Assembly: GCA_019750135.1 (NCBI GenBank)
Contig: JAIEOV010000062.1
Coordinates: forward strand, 1 to 64,000
Source: Reyranella sp.
Lineage (GTDB): Bacteria; Pseudomonadota; Alphaproteobacteria; Reyranellales; Reyranellaceae
DNA: 64,000 bases
Direction of reading: 5' to 3'
Below are positions 27,250-35,675 of the stretch, one piece after another. The position numbers were made by a program, and so were the translations under genes. The notes beneath the pieces were generated by a model. The model ran no database searches, was not told where the DNA came from, and saw only the letters and a program-made list of their open reading frames with translations. The stretch's first letter is position 1, and every line of letters begins with the position of its first letter.

Positions 27250-28380
27250 ATGCGTCGCGAGGCGGTGGCGCCGCGGCCGGGCTGGCAGAACAAGCTCGAG
27301 CAGCTGGGCTTCGACTACTACGTCATGGACGGCAAACCGTACTGGACCGAACAGGCCTGCTACGCCTTCTCGTCCGAGGAGATCGACCAGCTCGAGGCGG
27401 CGACCGAAGAGCTCCACGGCATGTGCCTCAAGGCGGTCGAGCATGTCGTCGCAAGCAAGCTCTGGGAGCGCATGCGCATCCCACCGGCGTGGGGTGACTA
27501 CCTTGAACGAGTATGGCGGCGGTCCGATCCCACGATCTGCGGCCGGTTCGATCTCGCCTACGACGGCAATGGCCCGCCCAAGCTCCTCGAATACAATGCC
27601 GACACGCCGACGGCGCTGTACGAGGCCGCCGTCATCCAGTGGTACTGGCTGAAGGACGTGAAGCCCGACGCCGACCAGTTCAACTCGATCCACGAGAAGC
27701 TGATCGAGGCGTGGCGTGGCGTGCTGCGTCGCCTGCCGCCCGAGGGCCTGGTGCACTTCGCGCGCTTCGAGGACCAGCCCGAGGATCTCGCGACCTCGGA
27801 GTACCTGCGCGACACGGCCCTGCAGGCCGGGCTCGCCGGCAAGCCGCTCACCGTGGCGCAGATCGGCTGGAACGGCCGGCGCTTCACGGATTTCGACGAG
27901 ATGCCGATCCAGGTGCTGAGCAAGCTCTATCCCTGGGAATGGATGGCGCGCGAGGCGTTCGGCGTGCACGTGCTGACCGACACCACGGCCTTCATTGAGC
28001 CGGCGTGGAAGATGATCCTCAGCAACAAGATGCTGCTGCCGCTGCTGTGGGAGGGTTTCCCGGGGCATGCCAACCTGCTGCCGGCCTTCGACAGCGAGCA
28101 TCCCGACCTCGGCGGCGCCTTCGTGAAGAAGCCGATCTTCGGCCGCGAGGGCCACAACGTCACCGTCGTCGGACCGGGCGTGTTCGATACCGCGGGCGGC
28201 GACTACGGCAGCGAGGGCTTCGTCTGGCAGGCCTACCAGCCGCTGCCGGTGTTCAACGGCAACCACGCGCTGGTCGGGTCGTGGGTCATCGAAGGCAAGC
28301 CCGCCGGCATCGGCATGCGCGAGGACGAACGGCGCATCACCCACAACAACAGCCGGTTCGTGCCGCATTATTTCAAGTGA
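27250..28380 (+). CDS. Glutathionylspermidine synthase-like ATP-grasp ligase (YjfC/YgiC type)
   Basis: This 376-residue protein corresponds to the synthetase domain of glutathionylspermidine synthase without the N-terminal amidase. Family features include LGFDYYVMDGKPYWTEQACYAF near the N-terminus, GRFDLAYDGNGPPKLLEYNADTPT (ATP-grasp core with acidic metal ligands, about 98-121), WKMILSNKMLLPLLWEGFPGH and FVKKPIFGREGHNVTVV. Stand-alone members such as YgiC/YjfC lack demonstrated glutathionylspermidine activity, and amide-bond formation on another target has been proposed. It is last of the DUF350/lipoprotein/ATP-grasp unit and is convergent with tamB across palindrome copy 3. Confidence 0.88.
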   Translation: MRREAVAPRPGWQNKLEQLGFDYYVMDGKPYWTEQACYAFSSEEIDQLEAATEELHGMCLKAVEHVVASKLWERMRIPPAWGDYLERVWRRSDPTICGRFDLAYDGNGPPKLLEYNADTPTALYEAAVIQWYWLKDVKPDADQFNSIHEKLIEAWRGVLRRLPPEGLVHFARFEDQPEDLATSEYLRDTALQAGLAGKPLTVAQIGWNGRRFTDFDEMPIQVLSKLYPWEWMAREAFGVHVLTDTTAFIEPAWKMILSNKMLLPLLWEGFPGHANLLPAFDSEHPDLGGAFVKKPIFGREGHNVTVVGPGVFDTAGGDYGSEGFVWQAYQPLPVFNGNHALVGSWVIEGKPAGIGMREDERRITHNNSRFVPHYFK

Positions 28381-28382
28381 CC

Positions 28383-28519
28383 GCTGGGCGCGCGCCACTC
28401 CAGTAGCGCGTCATGATCTTCCGGACCGTCGGCCTCCGGCCGGCTCATGATCATGAGGCCGACGCCGGCGGTCCGAAAGAACATGAGAAGATGCGCCACT
28501 GGAGTGGCGCGCCCCCAGC
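28383..28519. repeat. Stop-abutting palindrome, copy 3 (composite)
   Basis: Outer arms at 28383-28403 and 28499-28519 pair over 21 bases with one mismatch and contain the GCGCCACTCCAG module. Inside lies a second, less perfect TCTTCCGGACCG-type palindrome with TCATGATCATGA at its centre (about 28445-28456). It begins two bases after the ATP-grasp stop and ends five bases before the tamB stop. Confidence 0.85.
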
Positions 28520-28524
28520 AAAGA

Positions 28525-31500
28525 CTAATAATCCCACTCCATCTTCACGCCGACGCGGCCGTTGGAATCGGCGCCGACGTCGCCTTCGATCTTGACATGC
28601 TCCAGCACGTCGACCTGAACGACGCCGCGGCTGGAGTTGCCGGTGGCGCCCTGCCGCGCGCCGACATAGACGCCGGGCGCCACGTAGCGGCCGGCCTCGA
28701 GCGATACCGGCGAGTTGGCGCCCGTGCCCGATCCCACGGACAGCCGGTCCAGGCCGAGCCCCGTGCGCAGGCGGCTCAGCATGCCGCTGCCGGAGGCTTG
28801 GCCGGTCAGCTCGGCCAGCCCCTGCGCTGCCTGGGCGAGCTCGAAGGCACTGAGACCCGATGCCGGCTTGCCGAACAGCAGAAGGGCCATGGCCTCGTCG
28901 GGCGGCAGCGACGGCACCGACGTCACGGCGATGAGGGGCGCGCGAGCCGTGCCGCCGATCTCGACGTTGATCGTCGTCGACTGCACGGTCGTGCTGGCGA
29001 CGAAGTCGAGCCGGGGGTCGATGCGGTCGAGATTGTCGAGCGTGACGACCCCCCGGCTGAAGGTGAGCCGGCGTCCCAGCAGCGTGAACTCGCCACGCCG
29101 CATCGTGAGCCCGCCCGTCACCGTCGGCGCGGCCGGCGTGCCGGCGACCTCGAGCTGGCCAGACATCTCGGCATCGAGACCGCGGCCGCGCACGAACACC
29201 GCCTGTGGCGCGCGGATCGACAGGGCGAGGCGAACCGGCGCCGCTCCGGGCGGCGGCGCGGCACGCGGCGGTGGTTTCGCCGGCGCGGGCCGCACGACAT
29301 TCGTCGCCGTCGCCTCGCCACCGGGCTTGTTGATCTCGCGGACCTCGAGCGTCGGATAGGACGCCGACTGGTCCGCGCCCACGGCGATCTCGGCCCGGTC
29401 GATCGTGACCGGTCCGGCGATGCTGAGGCCACCGAGCGTCGATCCCGTCACCTTGATGTTGGTGGAGACGCTGGCGACGAGGTCCGGCCGGCTGACCAGC
29501 AGGGCATTGCGGCTGGTGACGGTGAGGTCGGGCACCATCCCCTGTTGTGGATCGAGTCGCAGGGTGCCGGTGACCGAGACGCCGCCGCCGCGCACGGTCT
29601 GGAAGTTGAGCCGCTGCACCTGCAGCGTGTCGCCCTGCAGGACCAACCGCCCTTCCCCGCCGCTCAGCCGCAATCCCGACTCGGGCATGGCGACGGCGCC
29701 GTTGGAGAAGTCGATGCTGCCGTTGCCGGTTATGCGCGACCCGGAAATCTCGACCGTCACGTCCGGCCGCAACCTGCCGGTGACGTTGCGGATGTCGTTG
29801 CCGAGCAGCGGCGCGAAGGGGGCGAGATCCATCGTGCCGCCGATCGTGGCCGAGCCGGCGAGCGGCGCGCCGCCGCGCGGCATCGTTGCCTTGCCCTTCA
29901 GTGTCAGGTTCGTTGCCGCCGCGCTCACCCGCGCATCGATGCTGGCCTGGCGGCCCATCAGCGAGCCCGATCCCTGCACCGCCAGCGCCGGCACCAGGGC
30001 TGCCTCGGGGCGGCGCACGCGCAGGCCTGCGATGCTGTAGGTGCCGTCGACCACCGGTGCATCCATGCTGCCCTGAACTCGCAGCTTGGTCTGCAGCGTG
30101 CCGTCGAGGTTGGTGCCCGGCGCGAAGGCATCGATCAGCGACAACGGCATCGCCGCCACCTCGAGTTGCAGGTCGCTGCCCGACGGCGCGAGCGTGCCGC
30201 GCACCACCAGCCGTCCGCCGCCGAGGCGCAGGTTGGTCGGCTCGATCGCCACGCGCGGCCCGGCGATGTGAACGCGCGTCGGTCCGGCCAGCGCCACAGG
30301 TATGGCGCCGTAGCGACCGTCGAAGCGAGTCAAACCGACGGTAATATCCTCCCCCGCCAACTCGACCTTGGCCGTCGCGTTGGCGGCGGTCTGGGCACCG
30401 GCGGCCTGCAGCGTGATATTGAGGGCCTGCCGGTCGCCGTTCGCCGTGGCGTTCAACCGGTTGATGTCGGCCGCGCCGGCAACGCGATTGGCCGCCAAGG
30501 TGGCGTCGAGCTTGCCCGCTCCCATGGGATCGTCGATCGTGCCGCGCAAGTCGAGCGTGCCGATGGCGAGCGTATTGGCGCGAAGGTCCTTGCCCTGAAC
30601 GCGCACCGTGACGCGGCCGTCGGGCGTCTGGTCCTCGGCGGTGACCTCCGCGTCCAACGAGCCGCCGAGCGGCGTGCCGGCCAATTCGGACGCATCGCCG
30701 AGGCGTTCGGCCTGGAGACGGGCGTGGCCGGAGGTCCGGCCCTTGGTCACGGCAAAATCCTTGACGTCGAGAACGAAGCTCGCCCACTTCCCCTGGAACG
30801 TCGGGACAACCACGCCGCCCGCGGCATCGAGCGAGAAGCGACCGTCGAGCGACATCGGCTGTGCCGCCAGATCGCCGTTCGCCTTGACCTCACCGCTCGC
30901 CGCTCCCGCGGCATCGAGCGAGCCGCTCGCCGACAGGCTGAGCTTGCGCGACGCGATCTGCCCACGCACAAGATCGCTGAGTTCGGCGGCCACCCTGAGG
31001 TTGGTGCGATCCCCACCAAACTGGATATTGCTCGTGACCTTGGCGGCCCCGTCGACCCCGGCTTTGAGGAAATCGAGCTTCGGCAAGTCGACCGTCAGGT
31101 CGAGCTCGCCGCTGGCAGCGCTCCCGCGGCCGGCCACGATCAGCGTCGAGCCGCCGCTTGCCACCCGGACATCGCTCAACGTCCAGGCTTCGTCGAAGCG
31201 CCAGGTCGCGCCGCCCGATAGCTCCACCGGGGCCGTGACGATGCCGGCCGGAAGGCCGTCGGCGGTCACGTTGCTGACCGTGCCGTTCCATCCCAGCGTG
31301 ATGCCGTCGCGATCGGTGCTCAGCGTCAGGTCGACGGTCGAGCTGCCCGCAAGCGGCCTGCCGGCCAGTTCGGACAGTGGCGCCAGGTCGGGCAGCGTCA
31401 GCGTGACCTTGGCGTCTCCCACCTGGGTCGCCGGGAGATAGGAGCCGCCGCCCTTCAGCGACGCGGGCGCCGTGCCAAGATCCACCGATCGCGCCGTGAT

Positions 31501-32742
31501 CTTGCCGTCTTCGGTGAGCCCGAGGTCTGCGGCGAGCGAGACGGCGCCGAGCGGCGGCAAGCGCTTGTCGATGGCGGCAAGCGAGACATCGTCGGCGCCG
31601 CCGGTGATCTTGATCGTGCCCTGCGGCCGCTTCGACAGGCCGGCGAGATCGGGCTTCACCTCGAGGTGCAAGTCGCGCCACGTCGCGCCACTGACGAAGG
31701 GAGCGAGTACGCCGGGCGCAGCGGCCCGCAGTGTGACGTCGCCGGCGAGCCGGTCGGCGGCACGGTCGTAGCGCGCCGATGCCTGCAGGCCGAGCGTGCC
31801 GGCTATGAGCTTGAGCTCGTCCAGCGTGACGATCGTGTCATCGACGACAGCCCGGGCACTGAGCGCGATCGGCTCGCGCACCGCGTCGGCGATGGGTCCC
31901 TGCGGCAAGCCAGGCCCCGCCGTGTCGAGTTGGACCGAAACCGACGTCGCCGCACCCTCCGGCTTCCAGATCGCCTTGCCGTTCGCGCGCGCCGCGTCGC
32001 CCGCCGCCACGACCAGCTCGGCATTGCCTGCCTGGGCGTCGCCGCGAGCGATCAGGCGTATCGAGAGGTCTTCGACATCCGGGCGCTCGATCAAAGCGGC
32101 GATCAGGCCGCCGCGCTTTTCGCTGAGGCTCACCTCGCCATCGACGGTGCGCTTCTCGAGGTCGAAGACGATGTCCGCCGACAGCCGACCGTTGGGGCCG
32201 TCGATGCGATCGCCCTTGAGGATCACCCTGCCCTGGGCGAGGCTGGCCGGCAGGACGGCATGGCCGCTGAGCTTCCAGTGCGAATCGACACGGGCCACAG
32301 CCGCTGCCAGGTGAAGATCGCCGATCTCGAGTTCGTTGAGGTTGATGCCGATGGGCAGCCGCAGCGGCCCGCTGCTCTTGTCCTTGGGCTCCTCCTTGGC
32401 CGGCAGCGGTGGACGCAGGACGGCGATGCGATCGGCGCGCAGCGACTCGATCGACACACGCCCGCGCGCCAAGGAGGTGAAGGACCAGCGTAGCTGGACA
32501 TTTTCCGCCGTGAGCCAGGGCCCGTCGCGGTCGCTGTACGAGATCGAGGCGATGCGAACGTCTGTGGGAAAGAATCCACTGAGCCCGCTGAGCTCGAGGC
32601 CGCCGTCCGGTCCTGACCCTGCCCTCGAGATGAAGCCGGCCAGGGCGCGCTGGCCGGGTGCGGTCTGCAAGGCGGCGAACGCCATGACGAGAAGGCCGAC
32701 CAGGCCCGCCGCGGCGATCGCCAGGATCCTGCGCGCGCGCAT
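28525..32742 (-). CDS. tamB: Translocation and assembly module subunit TamB
   Basis: This 1405-residue protein is the inner-membrane-anchored, periplasm-spanning partner of TamA and belongs to the AsmA-like/DUF490 bridge family proposed to carry lipids or assist outer-membrane protein assembly. An N-terminal anchor (ILAIAAAGLVGLLVMAFAAL, about 6-25) is followed by over 1,000 residues of beta-rich repeats. The C-terminal DUF490 domain includes RLTFSRGVVTLDNLDRIDPR and the LSVGSGTG/AGRYVAPGVYVG region, and ends in MEWDY. The start overlaps the tamA stop by one base, and the pair is a classical tamA-tamB operon. The longer upstream open frame is tamA in another frame. Confidence 0.95.
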   Translation of the reverse strand: MRARRILAIAAAGLVGLLVMAFAALQTAPGQRALAGFISRAGSGPDGGLELSGLSGFFPTDVRIASISYSDRDGPWLTAENVQLRWSFTSLARGRVSIESLRADRIAVLRPPLPAKEEPKDKSSGPLRLPIGINLNELEIGDLHLAAAVARVDSHWKLSGHAVLPASLAQGRVILKGDRIDGPNGRLSADIVFDLEKRTVDGEVSLSEKRGGLIAALIERPDVEDLSIRLIARGDAQAGNAELVVAAGDAARANGKAIWKPEGAATSVSVQLDTAGPGLPQGPIADAVREPIALSARAVVDDTIVTLDELKLIAGTLGLQASARYDRAADRLAGDVTLRAAAPGVLAPFVSGATWRDLHLEVKPDLAGLSKRPQGTIKITGGADDVSLAAIDKRLPPLGAVSLAADLGLTEDGKITARSVDLGTAPASLKGGGSYLPATQVGDAKVTLTLPDLAPLSELAGRPLAGSSTVDLTLSTDRDGITLGWNGTVSNVTADGLPAGIVTAPVELSGGATWRFDEAWTLSDVRVASGGSTLIVAGRGSAASGELDLTVDLPKLDFLKAGVDGAAKVTSNIQFGGDRTNLRVAAELSDLVRGQIASRKLSLSASGSLDAAGAASGEVKANGDLAAQPMSLDGRFSLDAAGGVVVPTFQGKWASFVLDVKDFAVTKGRTSGHARLQAERLGDASELAGTPLGGSLDAEVTAEDQTPDGRVTVRVQGKDLRANTLAIGTLDLRGTIDDPMGAGKLDATLAANRVAGAADINRLNATANGDRQALNITLQAAGAQTAANATAKVELAGEDITVGLTRFDGRYGAIPVALAGPTRVHIAGPRVAIEPTNLRLGGGRLVVRGTLAPSGSDLQLEVAAMPLSLIDAFAPGTNLDGTLQTKLRVQGSMDAPVVDGTYSIAGLRVRRPEAALVPALAVQGSGSLMGRQASIDARVSAAATNLTLKGKATMPRGGAPLAGSATIGGTMDLAPFAPLLGNDIRNVTGRLRPDVTVEISGSRITGNGSIDFSNGAVAMPESGLRLSGGEGRLVLQGDTLQVQRLNFQTVRGGGVSVTGTLRLDPQQGMVPDLTVTSRNALLVSRPDLVASVSTNIKVTGSTLGGLSIAGPVTIDRAEIAVGADQSASYPTLEVREINKPGGEATATNVVRPAPAKPPPRAAPPPGAAPVRLALSIRAPQAVFVRGRGLDAEMSGQLEVAGTPAAPTVTGGLTMRRGEFTLLGRRLTFSRGVVTLDNLDRIDPRLDFVASTTVQSTTINVEIGGTARAPLIAVTSVPSLPPDEAMALLLFGKPASGLSAFELAQAAQGLAELTGQASGSGMLSRLRTGLGLDRLSVGSGTGANSPVSLEAGRYVAPGVYVGARQGATGNSSRGVVQVDVLEHVKIEGDVGADSNGRVGVKMEWDY

Positions 32743-34634
32743 CAGAAGGCCTGGCCCAGGCTGACGTAGACGCCGAATGCCGGATCGCCCTCGCGGCGGT
32801 TCAGCGGGAAACCGACATCGACCCGCACCGGCCCGAAGTCGGTGTAGTAGCGGGCGCCGACGCCGGCGCCGACGCGCGGCGCGAACAGGGTGAAGTCGGG
32901 GAAGAAGTACGGATAGGCGCTGCCCGCATCGACGAACGCGACGGCGCCCCACGACTTGCCGATGCGTTGGCGGAACTCGACGTTGGCCTCGAAGACGCTG
33001 GCGCCGCCCAGCGGATTGTTGAAGGCGTCGCGCGGGCCGGCGGATTGATAGACGAAGCCGCGTACCGAGCCGCCGCCGCCGGCATAGAAGTACTTGTCCG
33101 GTGGAATGGCGCCGATGCTGATCGCAGGCTCGCTGCCGAGCGAAGCACGCGTGGCGAGCACGCTGCGACCGTCCTCGCTGAAATCGAAGTAATGGCGGCC
33201 GGTCAGGCGCATGACGGTGAAGAAGTTGCGGCTGTAGACCCAGGGCGTGATGTCGAAATCGATGCGATAGCCCTCGGTCGGGTTCAGGTCGCTGTTGGCG
33301 TGATTATAGAGAATCGACAGCGGCAGGCCGACCAATTGGTAGTCCATGGTGATGCCGTTGCGGGTGATGCGCGAGGCCTCGCCGGCGAAGCCGAGTTGCG
33401 CCCGCCAGCGTGGCGAGAACACTCGGTCGAAACCGGCATATGCCGTGATTGCGTTGCGCGTGTAGGCGTCGAGCACCTCGCGCAACCCGGCCGCCTCCAG
33501 CCGCGCATCCTGGCCGGCGAGCCACCAGTCGGGCTTCCGGAAGGCCGCGCGGAAGGCAAAGCCGGTGTCGAGGATCGCATAGCCCTGACCGATATGCGTG
33601 AGCTCGGCCGTCAGCCGCAGGCTCTCGGCCTGGCCGAACAGGTTGCGGTGGGTCCAGAAACCCGAGACCGCGAAGCCGAGCTGCGTCTCATAGGAAACGC
33701 CGAAACCGATCGACCGCGACAGCCGGTCGGTCAGTTCGACGTCGAACGGCAGCTCGCCGTTGGCGTCGAGCGTGGCCGCGGGCTTTATGCGCACCGAATT
33801 GAACACGCCGAGCGAGGTGAGCTTGCCGCGCATGGCCTCGACCTTGGCGGGGTCGTAGGGATCACCTTCCTTGAACGGCACGCGGCGCTGCAGCCAGGCC
33901 ATGTCGACCTTATCGGAGCCCGAGAAGCGCACCGGGCCCATGCGGGCCATCGGGCCGGTCTCGGCGACGAAGGTCACCGTGGCCTCGCGCGTGGCGTGGT
34001 TGACCACGACATCGCGCTTGATGCTGGCCAGCGCATAGCCCTGCTTGCGCAGCTCGGTAATCAGCTTGTCCTGCGCCTCCAGGATGGCCGAGGCGTCGGC
34101 GGGATCGCCCGGCGACAGGCCGAGCTTGGCGCGGTCGATGCCCGGCAGCGACGTCTCAGCGTTCGGTGGGCGGATCGCCACGTCGGCCACGCGATAGCGC
34201 GGGCCGGTCGTGATGTCGAAGGCGAAGGAGGTCGGCTCGTTGTCAGGTCGCGCGTCGATGGCGTCCAACGCGCCGGGCTCGGCAATCGGCCGGCCGTCGA
34301 CCGTGGCCTTGATCGTGGCGTCATAGTAGCCGCGCGAGCGTAGAGCGGTATTGATCCTGGCGGCAGCCGCCTGGGCACCCTGCAGGAGCCCGAGGCTGTC
34401 GCCGCTCAGCGGCTGATCCTTCTCGAAGCGCTCGACCAGTTCCTTGAGGTCGGCCTGCATCTGCTCGTCTCCGCTGACGACGAGAGCGATTTTTGCCGTC
34501 CGTGCATCGGCCGACCCACCCGGCGCCATCGCGAGCAGCGCGGCAAGCGCCACAAACCACGTCAACCATGCCGATTCCCCAGCCCGAAAGGGCCACAAGG
34601 CACGAGTAGCGCGGTTGGCAGACATGTTGTCCAT
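32742..34634 (-). CDS. tamA: Outer-membrane assembly protein TamA (Omp85 family)
   Basis: This 630-residue Omp85-family protein has a signal sequence (WLTWFVALAALLAMAPGGSADA, about 23-44), three POTRA-like domains (about 48-310, e.g. YDATIKATVDGRPI and DKLITELRKQGYALASIKRDVV) and a 16-strand beta-barrel (about 315-630). The barrel contains the GGGGSVRGFVYQSAGPRD substrate-loop motif and ends in a terminal Phe (YVSLGQAF). It is coupled to tamB. The start codon overlaps the left arm of a nine-base inverted repeat shared with the divergent dioxygenase gene. ATG 34634 is used; ATG 34625 is an alternative. Confidence 0.94.
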   Translation of the reverse strand: MDNMSANRATRALWPFRAGESAWLTWFVALAALLAMAPGGSADARTAKIALVVSGDEQMQADLKELVERFEKDQPLSGDSLGLLQGAQAAAARINTALRSRGYYDATIKATVDGRPIAEPGALDAIDARPDNEPTSFAFDITTGPRYRVADVAIRPPNAETSLPGIDRAKLGLSPGDPADASAILEAQDKLITELRKQGYALASIKRDVVVNHATREATVTFVAETGPMARMGPVRFSGSDKVDMAWLQRRVPFKEGDPYDPAKVEAMRGKLTSLGVFNSVRIKPAATLDANGELPFDVELTDRLSRSIGFGVSYETQLGFAVSGFWTHRNLFGQAESLRLTAELTHIGQGYAILDTGFAFRAAFRKPDWWLAGQDARLEAAGLREVLDAYTRNAITAYAGFDRVFSPRWRAQLGFAGEASRITRNGITMDYQLVGLPLSILYNHANSDLNPTEGYRIDFDITPWVYSRNFFTVMRLTGRHYFDFSEDGRSVLATRASLGSEPAISIGAIPPDKYFYAGGGGSVRGFVYQSAGPRDAFNNPLGGASVFEANVEFRQRIGKSWGAVAFVDAGSAYPYFFPDFTLFAPRVGAGVGARYYTDFGPVRVDVGFPLNRREGDPAFGVYVSLGQAF

Positions 34635-34668
34635 GCATCAACGCTTGGCGCGGCGATTGGATGCATGG
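34631..34668. promoter_or_regulatory. Inverted repeat between tamA and the TauD-type gene
   Basis: CCATGCATC (34631-34639) and GATGCATGG (34660-34668) are perfect nine-base arms with a 20-base spacer. The left arm covers the tamA start codon. The position suggests an operator or a leader structure controlling one or both divergent genes. Confidence 0.35.
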
Positions 34669-34712
34669 GGTGATTGTTTCGTGGCAAACTCCCCGGAGGT
34701 GTGGAGAAAACG

Positions 34713-35591
34713 ATGAACGAAGTCTGGATCCAGCCGACGGGCGGCGCATTGGGCGCTGATGTACATGGTGTCGACCTGTCCAAGCCGGTGAGCGAGGCCA
34801 CGTTCGGCCGCATCGCCGAAGCGTGGAGTGAGCACCTGGTGCTGCGCTTCTCGGGACAGCGTATCGACGATCGCATGCTGATGCAATTCAGCGCTCGCTT
34901 CGGCGAGCTCGACCGTGTGCCGATCGCTGCCGCGAACTTCGACCGCACGGATTCCGGCCTGGGCAAGGATGTTCAGGAATGGGTGACGGTGATCTCGAGC
35001 GTCGTGAAGGACGGCAAGCCGGTCGGCGGACTGGGGAGCTACGAGCTCGTCTGGCACACCGACATGTCCTACAACCCGCTACCGCCGCGCGCTTCGCTGC
35101 TCTACGCGCTTGAAGTGCCGCCCGACGGCGGCAACACCGGCTTCCTCAACATGTACACGGCCTATGAGACATTGCCGGCGGAACTGAAGCGCGCCGTCGA
35201 AGGCCGTACCTGCATCCACGATTCGAGCCGCAACTCGGCCGGTGAGCTGCGCAAGGGCTTCCAGCGCACGCTCGATGTGCGTCGCACGCCGGGCGCGGTG
35301 CATCCCCTCGTCCGCCTGCATCCCGTGAGCAAGCGCAAGGCGCTGTTCCTCGGCCGCCGGCCCGGCGCCTACATCCATGGTCTGCCGGTCGAGGAGAGCG
35401 AGGCTCTGCTGGACGCGGTATGGGCGCACGCCACCCAGCCGCACTTCGCCTGGTACCAGAAGTGGCGCGCCGGCGACCTGGTGATGTGGGACAATCGCTG
35501 CGTCATGCATCGCCGCGACGCCTTCGACGAGAGCCTGCGCCGCCGGATGCACCGCACGCAGATCGTCGGCGAGCCGGTGGTGGCGGGTTGA
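34713..35591 (+). CDS. TauD/TfdA-family Fe(II)/2-oxoglutarate dioxygenase
   Basis: This 292-residue enzyme belongs to the TauD family that hydroxylates small acids such as taurine or aryloxyacetates. The iron triad is visible as H115-x-D117 in WHTDMSY and H266 in VMHRRD, with the 2-oxoglutarate-binding Arg expected at about R277. The ATG at 34713 begins MNEVWIQPTGGALGADVHGVD, the usual family N-terminus; a start 13 codons upstream is less likely. No transporter or sulfonate genes are adjacent, so the substrate is unknown. It is convergent with an ABC exporter, with palindrome copy 4 filling the gap exactly. Confidence 0.92.
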   Translation: MNEVWIQPTGGALGADVHGVDLSKPVSEATFGRIAEAWSEHLVLRFSGQRIDDRMLMQFSARFGELDRVPIAAANFDRTDSGLGKDVQEWVTVISSVVKDGKPVGGLGSYELVWHTDMSYNPLPPRASLLYALEVPPDGGNTGFLNMYTAYETLPAELKRAVEGRTCIHDSSRNSAGELRKGFQRTLDVRRTPGAVHPLVRLHPVSKRKALFLGRRPGAYIHGLPVEESEALLDAVWAHATQPHFAWYQKWRAGDLVMWDNRCVMHRRDAFDESLRRRMHRTQIVGEPVVAG

Positions 35592-35592
35592 C

Positions 35593-35675
35593 GCTGGGGG
35601 CGCGCGACTCCAGTCGCGCGTCATGTCTTCCGGACCGCATGAGAAGACGCGCCACTGGAGTGGCGCGCCCCCAGC
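35593..35675. repeat. Stop-abutting palindrome, copy 4 (two-hairpin form)
   Basis: The left half contains the hairpin CGCGCGACT-cc-AGTCGCGCG (35601-35620). The right half contains CGCGCCACT-gg-AGTGGCGCG (35648-35667). Each has a perfect nine-base-pair stem, and the halves differ only by compensated G/C swaps. The outer arms also pair with each other. The repeat spans from one base after the dioxygenase stop to the base before the ABC-gene stop. Confidence 0.9.

Noticed and set aside
28447..31221. Long open frame opposite tamB
   Set aside because: It is a codon-bias shadow of tamB, rich in Arg, Ala and His, with no recognisable domain.
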